NCBI RefSeq assembly: GCF_024400215.1
Contig: NZ_CP053748.1
Location: forward strand, 558,001 to 622,000
DNA from: Massilia sp. erpn
GTDB taxonomy: Bacteria; Pseudomonadota; Gammaproteobacteria; Burkholderiales; Burkholderiaceae_D
Length of the DNA stretch: 64,000 nt
Reading direction: 5' to 3'
Shown here: positions 1 through 7,377 of the stretch, piece after piece
How positions within the stretch are numbered: the first letter of the stretch is position 1
Layout: each line of letters begins with the position of its first letter
Position numbers and translations under genes: made by a program
The notes under the pieces: model-generated
What the model was told of the DNA's origin: nothing
Seen by the model: only the letters and a program-made list of their open reading frames with translations
Database searches by the model: none

Positions 1-1261
1 TCACCCGCTTAACCCTCTCAGTCGCACTTAACTGATCGATGCCCATGACTACTTTACGAGCAGCCTCCTCTCGTTCGATAGCTTTCTTAGCAGCTTCAAG
101 CGCGTCAGATCGATCGCCACTTATCAATAACTTGCGAACCTCATCTTCTTTTTCAATAGCCTGCTTAGCCATCTTAAGCGCACTAAATTGATCAACGTTC
201 CCCATCAACCGGCGTGCAGCCTCTTCTTTTTCAATCGCCTTCTGTGCGGCATTGAAGCCTGAAAGCCCATCGATTTGCTTCAGCTGCTGGTATAAAGTAG
301 TAGCCTCAATACCTCTTTCAGTATACATAGCCATCCAATTGGCCACTTCGCTACCGATATCGCTAACGTGATTCGTATGAGGATCTGCCTTTATCTTTTG
401 CAGTTCAGTTTGAACCGCCGCAACCTGCGCGCTCTGTAGCTCAGGCCTTTGCTCGGCTAACTCTTCAAGAGCTTGCTCAATTTTTGCAATTCTCTCATCG
501 CGGACTCTAACGGCCTCTTGAAGCTCATTTTTATTGTTCTGCAGCACGCTAGCGAGCTTCAAGATAAAACCTCCAATATCATCGGCATTGCCAGCCATGC
601 CATTAAAGACGCTAAGAAGATAAATCAACTGCGGGTCGTCTGAGAAATTGGGATACCGTACCTTATGGTCAATTTCGCTCCACCCTTCTTCGAATATAGT
701 TCGCACTTGCAGTTCCAAATTGATCACGCGGTTCGTTGGCCGTGTAGCCAATATATAATGAATCGAACGATAATTACGCGGATGATCCTCCACAATAAAA
801 CCGGATTCTTGATAACGTTTAGTAAGTTCGGAATTATCTCCGGCGCGCACATATGCAATTGGCGTATCCTTAATTTCAAACATTGCACGTACGGCAGCAT
901 CAATCTCAAAACTGTCTGACTTAAACAAATGCAATGCCCTTATCCCGACAAGATCATCAACAATCTCAGCATAGTTTGCGGCCGAGATATTCATATACTT
1001 AGCGTTATTTTTGATCCTTTTTCGAATGATTTTTTCTAATAAATGTTCTGCATCTTTCACGCGCCACCGCACAGAGTGGACTGCACTAAAGCGCTGAATA
1101 AGATTGGCGCACATTGAGGCTGCAGCTTCCAAAGAGGCTCGCTGTGTCTCATGGTGCTCACCAATCAAAAGCAGCTCATTCCAGCTGATGTTGCTCAATT
1201 CCCAGTCAGCTTTTTTGATCCTGTTCGTAGCGAGAAACGTCTCGAAATCGCGCTGCATCAT
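1..1261 (-). CDS. RelA/SpoT-domain protein with C-terminal repeats (partial)
   Basis: The frame is open from ATG 1261 (a second ATG follows at 1258) to the left edge, giving 420 codons with no stop, so the C-terminus is missing. AGGAG lies 2 nt before the first ATG and 5 nt before the second, so 1258 may be the true start. The N-terminal half (about residues 25-215) carries RelA/SpoT synthetase motifs: VRWRVKDAEHLLEKI, DLVGIRAL, YRSIHYI and ELQVRTIFEEGWSEIDHKV. Proteins of this family transfer pyrophosphate from ATP to GDP/GTP, and some are nucleotide-based toxins. No HD hydrolase domain is visible upstream. A coiled-coil-like E/Q/K-rich stretch follows, then three 26-residue repeats at the edge. 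The gene is clearly AT-richer than the rest of the window and lies inside what looks like an integrated element. Family is confident; role (alarmone synthase, toxin or defence protein) is unknown. Confidence 0.85.
   Translation of the reverse strand, partial: MMQRDFETFLATNRIKKADWELSNISWNELLLIGEHHETQRASLEAAASMCANLIQRFSAVHSVRWRVKDAEHLLEKIIRKRIKNNAKYMNISAANYAEIVDDLVGIRALHLFKSDSFEIDAAVRAMFEIKDTPIAYVRAGDNSELTKRYQESGFIVEDHPRNYRSIHYILATRPTNRVINLELQVRTIFEEGWSEIDHKVRYPNFSDDPQLIYLLSVFNGMAGNADDIGGFILKLASVLQNNKNELQEAVRVRDERIAKIEQALEELAEQRPELQSAQVAAVQTELQKIKADPHTNHVSDIGSEVANWMAMYTERGIEATTLYQQLKQIDGLSGFNAAQKAIEKEEAARRLMGNVDQFSALKMAKQAIEKEDEVRKLLISGDRSDALEAAKKAIEREEAARKVVMGIDQLSATERVKRV
5..238 (-). repeat. 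Three 78-bp in-frame repeats (26 residues each)
   Basis: Three units of exactly 78 bp lie at 161-238, 83-160 and 5-82. They encode diverged copies of a 26-residue module starting A-I-E-(K/R)-E and rich in Ala, Glu, Lys and Arg, with D-Q/R near residue 16. The array probably continues past the left edge. The heptad-like charge pattern suggests helical repeats forming a sensor or interaction domain behind the RelA/SpoT domain. The period is seen directly; the role is inferred. Confidence 0.8.
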
Positions 1262-1335
1262 CACTCCTTTCGCCTATAGATAGAACTATTCTATAGAAAT
1301 TTTTCCTCCCTCTGCTTTATCACTCGCATCTGCAG

Positions 1336-1830
1336 CGTCAATTTGATCTGCTTGAACCAAGCCGGGTCCGGTCGCAGACATCACCTATATTCGAACATAT
1401 GGAGGCTGGCTATACTTGGCAGTTGTACCCGATCTGTTCTCATGTCAGGGCGTCGGGTGGCCGATGAGTTCGTGGATTGATATAGGGCTGGCGATCAAGA
1501 CACCACTAATGGCCGTTTTGCGATGCAAGCCTGCTGATCCCGTGACAGTTCATTCGGACCTACGCTCGCAGTTCGCCAACAATAACTGGCACGACTTCTT
1601 GGCGGAGCATCGGTTGGAACCAAGCATGAGCTGACGTGAAAACTGTCACCACAATGCTACCGGTGAAAGTTTCTTCCAGCTTCTGAATCGCAAGACCTGT
1701 GCAAACAGAGAAGGCGCAAGACAGGATGTCTTCAAGTAAATTGAAATGTTCTACAATCCGAAGCACCGCCACGGACTCAATAATAGACTTTCTTCAGCAG
1801 AGTTTGAGCGAAGGCATTTAGAACAGCTCA
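1336..1830 (+). pseudogene. Decayed IS3-family transposase (OrfB, rve domain)
   Basis: Conceptual translation with frame changes gives the order of IS3-family OrfB motifs. RQFDL is near 1336. After a shift near 1370 come ADITYI, GWLYLAVVPDLFS and VGWPMSSW, then VHSDLRSQFA near 1550 and LEPSMS before a stop at 1632. After the stop come GESFFQLLNRK, QDVFK, a further stop, IEMFYNPK and HGLNNRLSSAEFE. The catalytic DDE core is therefore interrupted by at least one frameshift and two stops, and the N-terminus, OrfA and clear terminal repeats are missing. It cannot encode a working transposase. It marks past IS activity between the RelA/SpoT gene and the tRNA remnant. Confidence 0.8.
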
Positions 1831-1882
1831 CTGGTATCTAGCAGGCTCATGGAGGTTCAAACTTGTCATGTTCTGCGGCCGA

Positions 1883-1945
1883 TTGGGGTGTGGCAAGTCG
1901 TTCGGGACATAGAGGCCGGAGGTTCGAATCCTCTCACCCCGACCA
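1883..1945 (+). pseudogene. tRNA-Pro(CGG)-like remnant, probable attachment site
   Basis: The 3' half is tRNA-like: T arm GGAGG-TTCGAAT-CCTCT, acceptor CACCCCG, discriminator A and CCA at 1943-1945. The anticodon loop TTCGGGA (CGG, proline) is at 1901-1907, and the 5' acceptor TGGGGTG is at 1884-1890. The whole is only 63 nt: the D arm is missing and the anticodon stem does not pair beyond one base pair, so it should not fold as a working tRNA. The 3' part resembles proK-type tRNA-Pro. It separates AT-rich accessory DNA (left) from GC-rich DNA (right), as expected of the att copy left when an element integrates into a tRNA 3' end. The intact tRNA-Pro would then lie left of this window. Confidence 0.7.
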
Positions 1946-1951
1946 AAATGC

Positions 1952-1988
1952 AAAAGCCAGATCAAGCGCTTGGCTTATCTGGCTTTTT
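1952..1988. terminator. Bidirectional intrinsic terminator
   Basis: Inverted repeat GCCAGAT (1956-1962) / ATCTGGC (1977-1983) with AAAA before and TTTTTT after, so it reads as stem plus U-tract on both strands. It follows the tRNA remnant on the plus strand and sits just beyond the stop of the LuxR-type gene on the minus strand. Confidence 0.8.
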
Positions 1989-2008
1989 TCATTACGGCGG
2001 ATACCCAC

Positions 2009-2332
2009 CTACTGCTGCTGCAGATCCCAAACAGCCGGCTCCTGATACTCGCCCGGGTTATCGAACGCGGGACTCTTACTGTCGTTCATATATTTAGCGA
2101 ACAGCTGGGGACGCGAAGCCACACCCAGCTTGCGGTAGATCGACAGGGTCTGCTGTTTCACGGTAGCAGTGCCCTTACCTAAAATGATAGCCACTTCAGG
2201 CAGGCTTTTGCCGGCCAGCAGCCAATGGCAGACTTGCGCCTCGCACGGGCTGAGCTGGCGTTGGTAGGCGTAGATGTTTTCCGTTTCCACTACTGAACTA
2301 CATGAAGCATCGGGGGGCATGGACTTAGCCAT
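2009..2332 (-). CDS. Small LuxR-type HTH transcriptional regulator
   Basis: The 107-residue protein is little more than a GerE/LuxR DNA-binding domain (about residues 26-85): LSPCEAQVCHWLLAGKS, then EVAIILGKGTATVKQQ and the recognition-helix region IYRKLGVASRPQL. There is no autoinducer, PAS or receiver domain, so any ligand or phosphate control must come from elsewhere or be absent. GGAGA lies about 10 nt before the ATG. A 12-bp direct repeat lies 39-92 bp upstream. It is separated from argS by an AT-rich gap with a hairpin, so it is probably its own transcription unit. It is the nearest regulator to the Dpg-type operon and could control it, but nothing in the sequence proves this. Confidence 0.75.
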   Translation of the reverse strand: MAKSMPPDASCSSVVETENIYAYQRQLSPCEAQVCHWLLAGKSLPEVAIILGKGTATVKQQTLSIYRKLGVASRPQLFAKYMNDSKSPAFDNPGEYQEPAVWDLQQQ

Positions 2333-2370
2333 AAGTAATTGTCTCCTATCAATTTTGCTTTTTTAAAGAA

Positions 2371-2412
2371 GACAGCGCCGCCTTTTTTCTACCCAGGCGT
2401 GACAGCGCTGCC
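2371..2412. repeat. 12-bp direct repeat upstream of the LuxR-type gene
   Basis: GACAGCGCCGCC (2371-2382) and GACAGCGCTGCC (2401-2412) match at 11 of 12 bases and start 30 bp apart, about three helical turns. They lie between the LuxR-type gene and the argS 3' end. An operator, possibly autoregulatory, is a reasonable guess. Confidence 0.4.
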
Positions 2413-2501
2413 GCTAGGTGACTGTTGCTTGAATCCTTATTGTAAGTAACACAATTTGGATAAAATCTATTCAAATGTATCAAAACGATAATTATTATTA
2501 G

Positions 2502-2537
2502 CTTTCGATGGCGCACTGCCCCCATAGCCATCGAAAG
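2502..2537. terminator. Hairpin downstream of argS
   Basis: A perfect 11-bp inverted repeat, CTTTCGATGGC (2502-2512) and GCCATCGAAAG (2527-2537), with a 14-nt loop. It lies 13 bp beyond the argS stop on the minus strand. The minus-strand tail is A/T-rich rather than a clean U-run, so it is a probable rather than certain terminator. Confidence 0.55.
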
Positions 2538-2550
2538 TTTTGCCAAACAA

Positions 2551-4398
2551 CTACATCTTCTCAGGAACTGCAATGCCTAACAGGTATAAACCGCGTTCCA
2601 GCACCCGCCGCGCCAACGCGCTGATCGCCAGCCGCGAGGCACACAGCTCCGCGCTTTCGGCCGCCAGTACCGGGCAATCGAGGTAGAAGCGGCTGAAGGT
2701 CTGGGCCAGGTTGAACACGTAATCGGCAATCTCGTTCGGCGCCAGATTCGCCGCCGCCGAGGCCACCACTTCCGGGAAGCGGGAGCATTCGAACACCAGC
2801 GCGCGTTCCGCTTCGGCCGTGACCTGGATCGGTCCCGGCTGCAATTGCTGCGCGGCGGCGCGCGCCAGGATGGAGCCGATGCGCACGCAGGCATATTGCA
2901 CATACGGTCCGGTCTTGCCCTCGAAGGACACCATGCGCTCCGGATCGAAGATATAGCCGGAGATGCGGTAGCTCGACAGATCGGCGAACTTGACGGCGGC
3001 AATGCCCACCAGGCGCGCCAGCGTCTCTGCCTGCGCAGCCCGCGCCGCTTGGCCGGCCTCGTCGGACGTAGCGCCCTGCCCCGATCCGTCCGCAGGCAGC
3101 GCGCCGAGCCGCTCTCGCGCCTTGTCGATGGCGCCGTTCAGCAGGTCGGCCAGTTGCGCCACGCCGCCCTGGCGTGTCTTGTACGGTTTTCCATCGACGC
3201 CGTTCACGGTGCCAAAGCCGGCATGCACCAGCTCCACGCCCGGCGCGTAGCCGGCCCGGCGCGCGGAGCGGAACACCTGCTCGAAATGCAGGGCCTGGCG
3301 CTGGTCGACCACGTAGATGATGCGCGCCGGCGCCGTGCCGCTGTCGCGCACGCGGCTCAGGATCGTCGCCAGATCCGTCGTCGCATACAGGGCGGCGCCA
3401 TCCGACTTGGCCAGCAGCAGCGGCGGCATCGGGTGGGCGTCGCTATCCTCGGCCACCTCCACCACCAGCGCGCCCGCGCTTTCAATGCCGATGCCGCGTT
3501 CGCGCAGCTCGCTCAGCATGGGCGGGATCAGGGATTGCACATCGCTTTCGCCCAGCAGCAGGTCGAAATGCACGTCGAGCGCGGCGAAGTCCTGCTGCTG
3601 CACCTGCAGCGAAATGGCGCGGATGGCACGCCACAGCGCGATATAGCCGGGGTGGCCGGCCTGCAGGGCTGCCGTCAGTTCACGCGCCTCGGCCATGCGC
3701 GCCGGATCGTCCTTGCAGGCCGCCGCCGCCAGAGGATACAGACGCTGCAAGTCCTGCATGCCGAAGCCCAGGCTGGCCTCGTCCAGGCTGGCGGCCAGTT
3801 CCGGCTGCTGCGCGAAGCAGGACAGCGATGGGAAGTCGCGGCGGATCTGGGCGATCAGCATGCCCATCTGCAGCCCCCAGTCGCCCAGATGCACGTCGGA
3901 GACGGTATCGTGGCCCTGGGCGCGCAGGATGCGGCGCAGGCTCTCGCCGATCACCAGCGAGCGCAGATGGCCCACATGCAGCGGCTTGGCCACGTTCGGT
4001 CCGCCGTAGTCGAGCATGATGCGCTGCCGCGGCTCCTGCACGATGCCGCAGGCAGGATCGGCCAGCTGGGCCTGGGCGTGGCGCGCCAGCAGCGCAGCCG
4101 ACAGTTTCAGATTGATGAAGCCGGCACCGGCCACCTCGACCACGTCAAAGCCGCCGCCGGCGCGCAGCTGTTCCGCCACAGCCGCCGCGATCTCGCGTGG
4201 TGGACGGCCCAGGCTCTTGGCCAGCGGCAAAGCGCCATTGCATTGCAGCTCGCCCCATTCAGGCCGGCTGGCTCGGGCCGCGCGCGCAAAGCTGGCCGGC
4301 AGCCCGCAGGCGCGGAAGGCGTTTTCCAGCAGTTGATTGATTTCGCCGGCCAACGTCAGGCCGGCCGGGGACGCCGCTTGTTTCTCGCTTTCTCTCAT
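2551..4398 (-). CDS. argS: Arginyl-tRNA synthetase
   Basis: A class I aminoacyl-tRNA synthetase that charges tRNA-Arg. The HIGH-type signature appears as KPLHVGHLRS inside VAKPLHVGHLRSLVIGES, followed by DVHLGDWG. The KMSKS region is the degenerate GKPYKTRQGG usual in ArgS. The C-terminal DALR/anticodon domain ends in LYLLGI...EKM. ATG 4398 (615 residues) fits the family's start better than an in-frame ATG at 4482; the shorter form is still about 35 residues longer than typical ArgS. It follows the Dpg-type operon in the same direction after 104 bp, with an AT-rich stretch (TGTATTATA on the minus strand) that could be its own promoter. It lacks the usual housekeeping company (SPOR-domain protein, DsbA) known for argS in related bacteria. 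It could be the sole argS or a second, cluster-linked copy; the window cannot decide. Confidence 0.93.
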   Translation of the reverse strand: MRESEKQAASPAGLTLAGEINQLLENAFRACGLPASFARAARASRPEWGELQCNGALPLAKSLGRPPREIAAAVAEQLRAGGGFDVVEVAGAGFINLKLSAALLARHAQAQLADPACGIVQEPRQRIMLDYGGPNVAKPLHVGHLRSLVIGESLRRILRAQGHDTVSDVHLGDWGLQMGMLIAQIRRDFPSLSCFAQQPELAASLDEASLGFGMQDLQRLYPLAAAACKDDPARMAEARELTAALQAGHPGYIALWRAIRAISLQVQQQDFAALDVHFDLLLGESDVQSLIPPMLSELRERGIGIESAGALVVEVAEDSDAHPMPPLLLAKSDGAALYATTDLATILSRVRDSGTAPARIIYVVDQRQALHFEQVFRSARRAGYAPGVELVHAGFGTVNGVDGKPYKTRQGGVAQLADLLNGAIDKARERLGALPADGSGQGATSDEAGQAARAAQAETLARLVGIAAVKFADLSSYRISGYIFDPERMVSFEGKTGPYVQYACVRIGSILARAAAQQLQPGPIQVTAEAERALVFECSRFPEVVASAAANLAPNEIADYVFNLAQTFSRFYLDCPVLAAESAELCASRLAISALARRVLERGLYLLGIAVPEKM

Positions 4399-4502
4399 CG
4401 TTTTCTCTGGACATACGGTTGCGGGACAGCGCGCCCGAGCCGATGCTGATGACGCGCCGCAATTGTTTTTTCTATAATACACAATTTGCGCGCGGCGGCG
4501 CG

Positions 4503-5876
4503 TCAGGCTGGTTTGCGCCGCATCCAGAACTGTTCGAGGTTGCGAATAATTTCCGTGCCATACATGCAGCGCGCCTGTTCGCGGCAGAAGGTTGCCAGGT
4601 AGCTGCGGAACTGCTCCAGCGGTTCGGTCGCGTGGCGGAAGGCCTTGCGGTTGCTGATGATGCCGTGCGAGCCCAGGTCCACCATCGAGGCCACGCCGCG
4701 CTCGATGGCCGCGTCCATCTCCGCCGCCGCCACCACCTCATCGACCAGCAGGCGCCCCTCGACGCTGTCGGCCGCCACCTTGTGGTTGCTGTAGATCAGG
4801 CGGTTCGCCAGGCGCCGGCCGACATACTGCGGCAGGCGCAGATTGGCGATGCCGGGGATGAAGCCTTCGGAGCGCGCCGGCAGCGACAGGAAGGCCGTCG
4901 CTTCGGCGATGACGTGGTCGCAGACCAGCAGCAACTGGCAGCCGCCGCCGATGGCGTGGGTATCCACCGCCGCCAGCCAGGGCTTCTCCAATCCCAGATC
5001 GGGAGCGTCGGCCCAAGGCGAACCGCCGCCCCACAGCCCCCGGTGCAGCTTGCTGACCAGGCCCAGTTCGCGCACCACATAGAACAGGAAGGGCAGCTGA
5101 CCCGCATACAGCTTGCTCAGGTTCACGCCGGAACAGAAGACGCGGCGGCCACGGTACTTTTCATGCTCCATAAAGCCGCCACGCAGCACGCCGACCTCGC
5201 TGCCCTCGTCGAGCAGCACAATGTCCACGGCCAGTTCCATAGCCTGCACCAGCTCTTCGTCCTCGGCATTCAGGCAGCGCGGATTGCACAGGGTCAGCTG
5301 CCCCTGCCGGCCCTGCCGCTGCAGTTGCACCAGTCCCAGATCCAGCATCTGGCCCGCCTGGTAGGCCGGCAGCAGCTCCTGCGCGCGCGGCAGCGGCAGG
5401 CGCATCGCCGCCATCAGGTGGCGGCCCACTTGCTGCTGGCCCAGCCACTGCGCCAGCACCAAGCCCAGGCTCAATTCATGGCCCAGCTTGTCGTGCAGGG
5501 ACAGTTCCGCATCGGCCGCCAGTTGCGCCGGCGTCGGCAGCAAGCCGGGGAAGCGGGCGGCGGCCAGCACCAGCAAGACTTCCACCCGCAGCGCCTCGGT
5601 ATAGTCCTTGGTCAGCAGGCGGTACAGGGTTTCGCCGTGCGCCGCGACCTGGGCCGCGCGCGCTTCGGCCACGGCCTCGCGCACCTGCCGAACCAGGAGC
5701 CGCTCCGGCTCGCCCCAGGCGGCGCGCGGCGGCAGCGCGGCCAGCATCGTCTCGCCTTGCGCGCACCAGTGACGCAGCGCTTCGCAGGCATCGTCCTGCC
5801 ATTGCGGCGCGGGCTGGGGCGCGCGCCGCAGCCAGTCCACCAGATCCGGCGCGGCATCCATCGCATCGCGCGCCAT
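4503..5876 (-). CDS. dpgC: DpgC-type (3,5-dihydroxyphenyl)acetyl-CoA 1,2-dioxygenase
   Basis: A 457-residue crotonase-fold protein with the long helical N-terminus (about 1-190) typical of DpgC rather than of ordinary enoyl-CoA hydratases (about 260). Family blocks: CNPRCLNAEDEELVQ, YRGRRVFCSGVNLSKLY, EKPWLAAVDTHAIGGGCQ, LPARSEGFIPGIANLRLP and a VEGRLLVDEVV tail. DpgC is a cofactor- and metal-free dioxygenase that turns 3,5-dihydroxyphenylacetyl-CoA and O2 into 3,5-dihydroxyphenylglyoxylate and free CoA. It starts 2 bp after the MaoC gene stop and is the last biosynthetic gene of the operon. dpgA, a dpgB-like gene and dpgD lie upstream in the same operon, which supports the call. Confidence 0.9.
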   Translation of the reverse strand: MARDAMDAAPDLVDWLRRAPQPAPQWQDDACEALRHWCAQGETMLAALPPRAAWGEPERLLVRQVREAVAEARAAQVAAHGETLYRLLTKDYTEALRVEVLLVLAAARFPGLLPTPAQLAADAELSLHDKLGHELSLGLVLAQWLGQQQVGRHLMAAMRLPLPRAQELLPAYQAGQMLDLGLVQLQRQGRQGQLTLCNPRCLNAEDEELVQAMELAVDIVLLDEGSEVGVLRGGFMEHEKYRGRRVFCSGVNLSKLYAGQLPFLFYVVRELGLVSKLHRGLWGGGSPWADAPDLGLEKPWLAAVDTHAIGGGCQLLLVCDHVIAEATAFLSLPARSEGFIPGIANLRLPQYVGRRLANRLIYSNHKVAADSVEGRLLVDEVVAAAEMDAAIERGVASMVDLGSHGIISNRKAFRHATEPLEQFRSYLATFCREQARCMYGTEIIRNLEQFWMRRKPA

Positions 5877-5878
5877 GG

Positions 5879-6397
5879 CTAGTAATCCATCTTGTCGTCG
5901 ACGGCGTGGCCGCGCTTGGGCACCAGCACGGTACGCCGGTATTCGCAGACCACCACGCCATGCTGGTTCTTGCCGATGGTCTTCACCTCGACCACGCCGG
6001 CGTGCGGCCGCGACTGCGACTCGCGCTTGGACAGCACTTCGGTTTCGCCATACAAGGTATCGCCGGCGAACAGCGGGGCCGGCATGCGGATATCGGTCCA
6101 GCCCAGATTGGCGATGGCCTTCTGGCTGATATCGCTGACGCTCATGCCGCCCAGCACCGAGACTGTGAAGCCGCTGGCAATGATGGTGCGGCCGAATTCG
6201 GTCGCCTTGCCGTATTCGTTATCGAAGTGCAGCGGATGGGTATTCATGGTCAGCAGGCTGAACCAGATATTGTCGGCTTCGGTGATCGAGCGGCCGGGGC
6301 GGTGCTGGTACACATGGCCGATCTCGAAGTCCTCGAAATAGCGGCCATAGCTGGCGCGGAAGACATTGGGGGCGACTTCTTTCATCTCTCTGCTCAT
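5879..6397 (-). CDS. MaoC-family (R)-hydratase/dehydratase
   Basis: A 172-residue single hot-dog protein with the hydratase-2 pattern: a YGRYFEDFEIG start, ITEADNIWFSLLT, then HPLHFDNEYG with the likely catalytic Asp/His, and GRTIIASGF. MaoC enzymes add or remove water on 2-enoyl-CoA or 3-hydroxyacyl-CoA esters. It resembles the hydratases paired with CitE-type lyases, such as mesaconyl-CoA hydratase with methylmalyl-CoA lyase, and a CitE-like gene lies two genes upstream. Its ATG overlaps the preceding stop (ATGA), so the two are probably translationally coupled. Substrate unknown; a role in making or trimming a short branched or hydroxy acyl-CoA for the pathway is inference. Confidence 0.85.
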   Translation of the reverse strand: MSREMKEVAPNVFRASYGRYFEDFEIGHVYQHRPGRSITEADNIWFSLLTMNTHPLHFDNEYGKATEFGRTIIASGFTVSVLGGMSVSDISQKAIANLGWTDIRMPAPLFAGDTLYGETEVLSKRESQSRPHAGVVEVKTIGKNQHGVVVCEYRRTVLVPKRGHAVDDKMDY

Positions 6398-7377
6398 TGC
6401 TGTTCGACTCCATAGGATGGGATATTGCTGTGGTCCAGGCCCAGCTTCTCGATCAGATGCGCGACTGCCAGCAGGTCGAGGAAGGCATGGCCGGTGGAAG
6501 AAAACACGGTTCTTTGCGGCTGCAGCCCGGCCGGGTCCTGCGCGGCCAGGCGCTCCAGCGTGTAGGCGCCGTGGTGCAGCGGTCCCGCCTCTTCCAGCGC
6601 GGTCTGCATGTCCTCGACGATGACGATGGAGCCGCGCGCCAGCACCTCGGCCGGAATCTCGCGCGACTGCGGCGTATGGTTGCCGAAGCAGTTGATGTGC
6701 AGGCCGGGACGCCGCAGGTCGGCGCTGCCCAAAAGAGGCAGGCTGGCCGTGGTGGCGGTGCTGACGATGTCCGCGTCGTGCGCCGCTTCCTGCGCGCTGG
6801 CGCAGGCTTGCAATTCAATCTGCGGGAACTGCGGCTGATGCTTGCGCACAAAGGCCGCCACCCGATGCGGATTGCGCGAATAGACTTTCACCCGCCGCAG
6901 CGGACGCACCGCCGCCACGGCACGCAGCTGCACCAGGGCTTGCGTGCCGCTGCCGATCAGTCCCAGCACACTGGCATCGGGCTGCGCGCACATATCGGTG
7001 ACGAAGGCCGCCACGGCTGCGCACTTCAGATGGGTGACGGCATCGCCGTCCAAAATGGCGAGCGGCCTTCCGCTGCGGGCGCAAAAGGCGGCCACCAGCG
7101 CATGCACGCTTTTCAGCGCCGGATCGCTTTGCGGGATCACGGCGCCCAGCTTGGCCACGAACAAGCCATGCCGCTCGCTATGGGCCGGCATGGTGTCGAA
7201 GGCGAAGAAGGGTTCCTCGCGCTGGATGCTGCTGCGCAGTGGAACGGTGACGCCATCCAGGCCGGCGGCATAGGCGGCGCGCATGGTATGCGCGAGCCCG
7301 GCGATATCGCCGGCGGCGGCCAGGGTGGCGTAGTCCAGGCAGGCCAGGGCTTCGGCGCGCTTCAGTTCAGCGTGCAT
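6394..7377 (-). CDS. Ornithine cyclodeaminase / mu-crystallin family enzyme
   Basis: 327 residues with the family's NAD(P)-binding motif (GLIGSGTQA), the substrate-side Lys in LFVAKLG, LDGDAVTHLKCAAVAA, HINCFGNHTPQSREIP and a VEDMQTALEEAG stretch. Members reduce or cyclise imino compounds: ornithine to proline, ketimine reduction, alanine dehydrogenation, or SbnB-type amino acid synthesis. Here it could install or remove an amino group on an oxo-acid intermediate, which matters because no Dpg transaminase is visible. The start overlaps the preceding gene by 16 bp and the end overlaps the MaoC start. The exact reaction cannot be read from sequence. Confidence 0.85.
   Translation of the reverse strand: MHAELKRAEALACLDYATLAAAGDIAGLAHTMRAAYAAGLDGVTVPLRSSIQREEPFFAFDTMPAHSERHGLFVAKLGAVIPQSDPALKSVHALVAAFCARSGRPLAILDGDAVTHLKCAAVAAFVTDMCAQPDASVLGLIGSGTQALVQLRAVAAVRPLRRVKVYSRNPHRVAAFVRKHQPQFPQIELQACASAQEAAHDADIVSTATTASLPLLGSADLRRPGLHINCFGNHTPQSREIPAEVLARGSIVIVEDMQTALEEAGPLHHGAYTLERLAAQDPAGLQPQRTVFSSTGHAFLDLLAVAHLIEKLGLDHSNIPSYGVEQQ

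Noticed and set aside
5..238. CRISPR or DNA satellite
   Set aside because: The 78-bp period is in frame and conserved at the protein level, so it is a coding repeat.
1883..1945. Functional tRNA-Pro
   Set aside because: Only 63 nt, with no D arm and an unpaired anticodon stem.
2349..2573. 74-codon minus-strand frame between argS and the LuxR-type gene
   Set aside because: Starts inside argS, spans a terminator-like hairpin, has no ribosome-binding site and no recognisable sequence.
2845..4449. Long open frame antisense to argS
   Set aside because: High GC keeps the reverse frames open. The translation is Arg/Gln/His/Ala-biased with no family pattern, while argS motifs are complete on the other strand.
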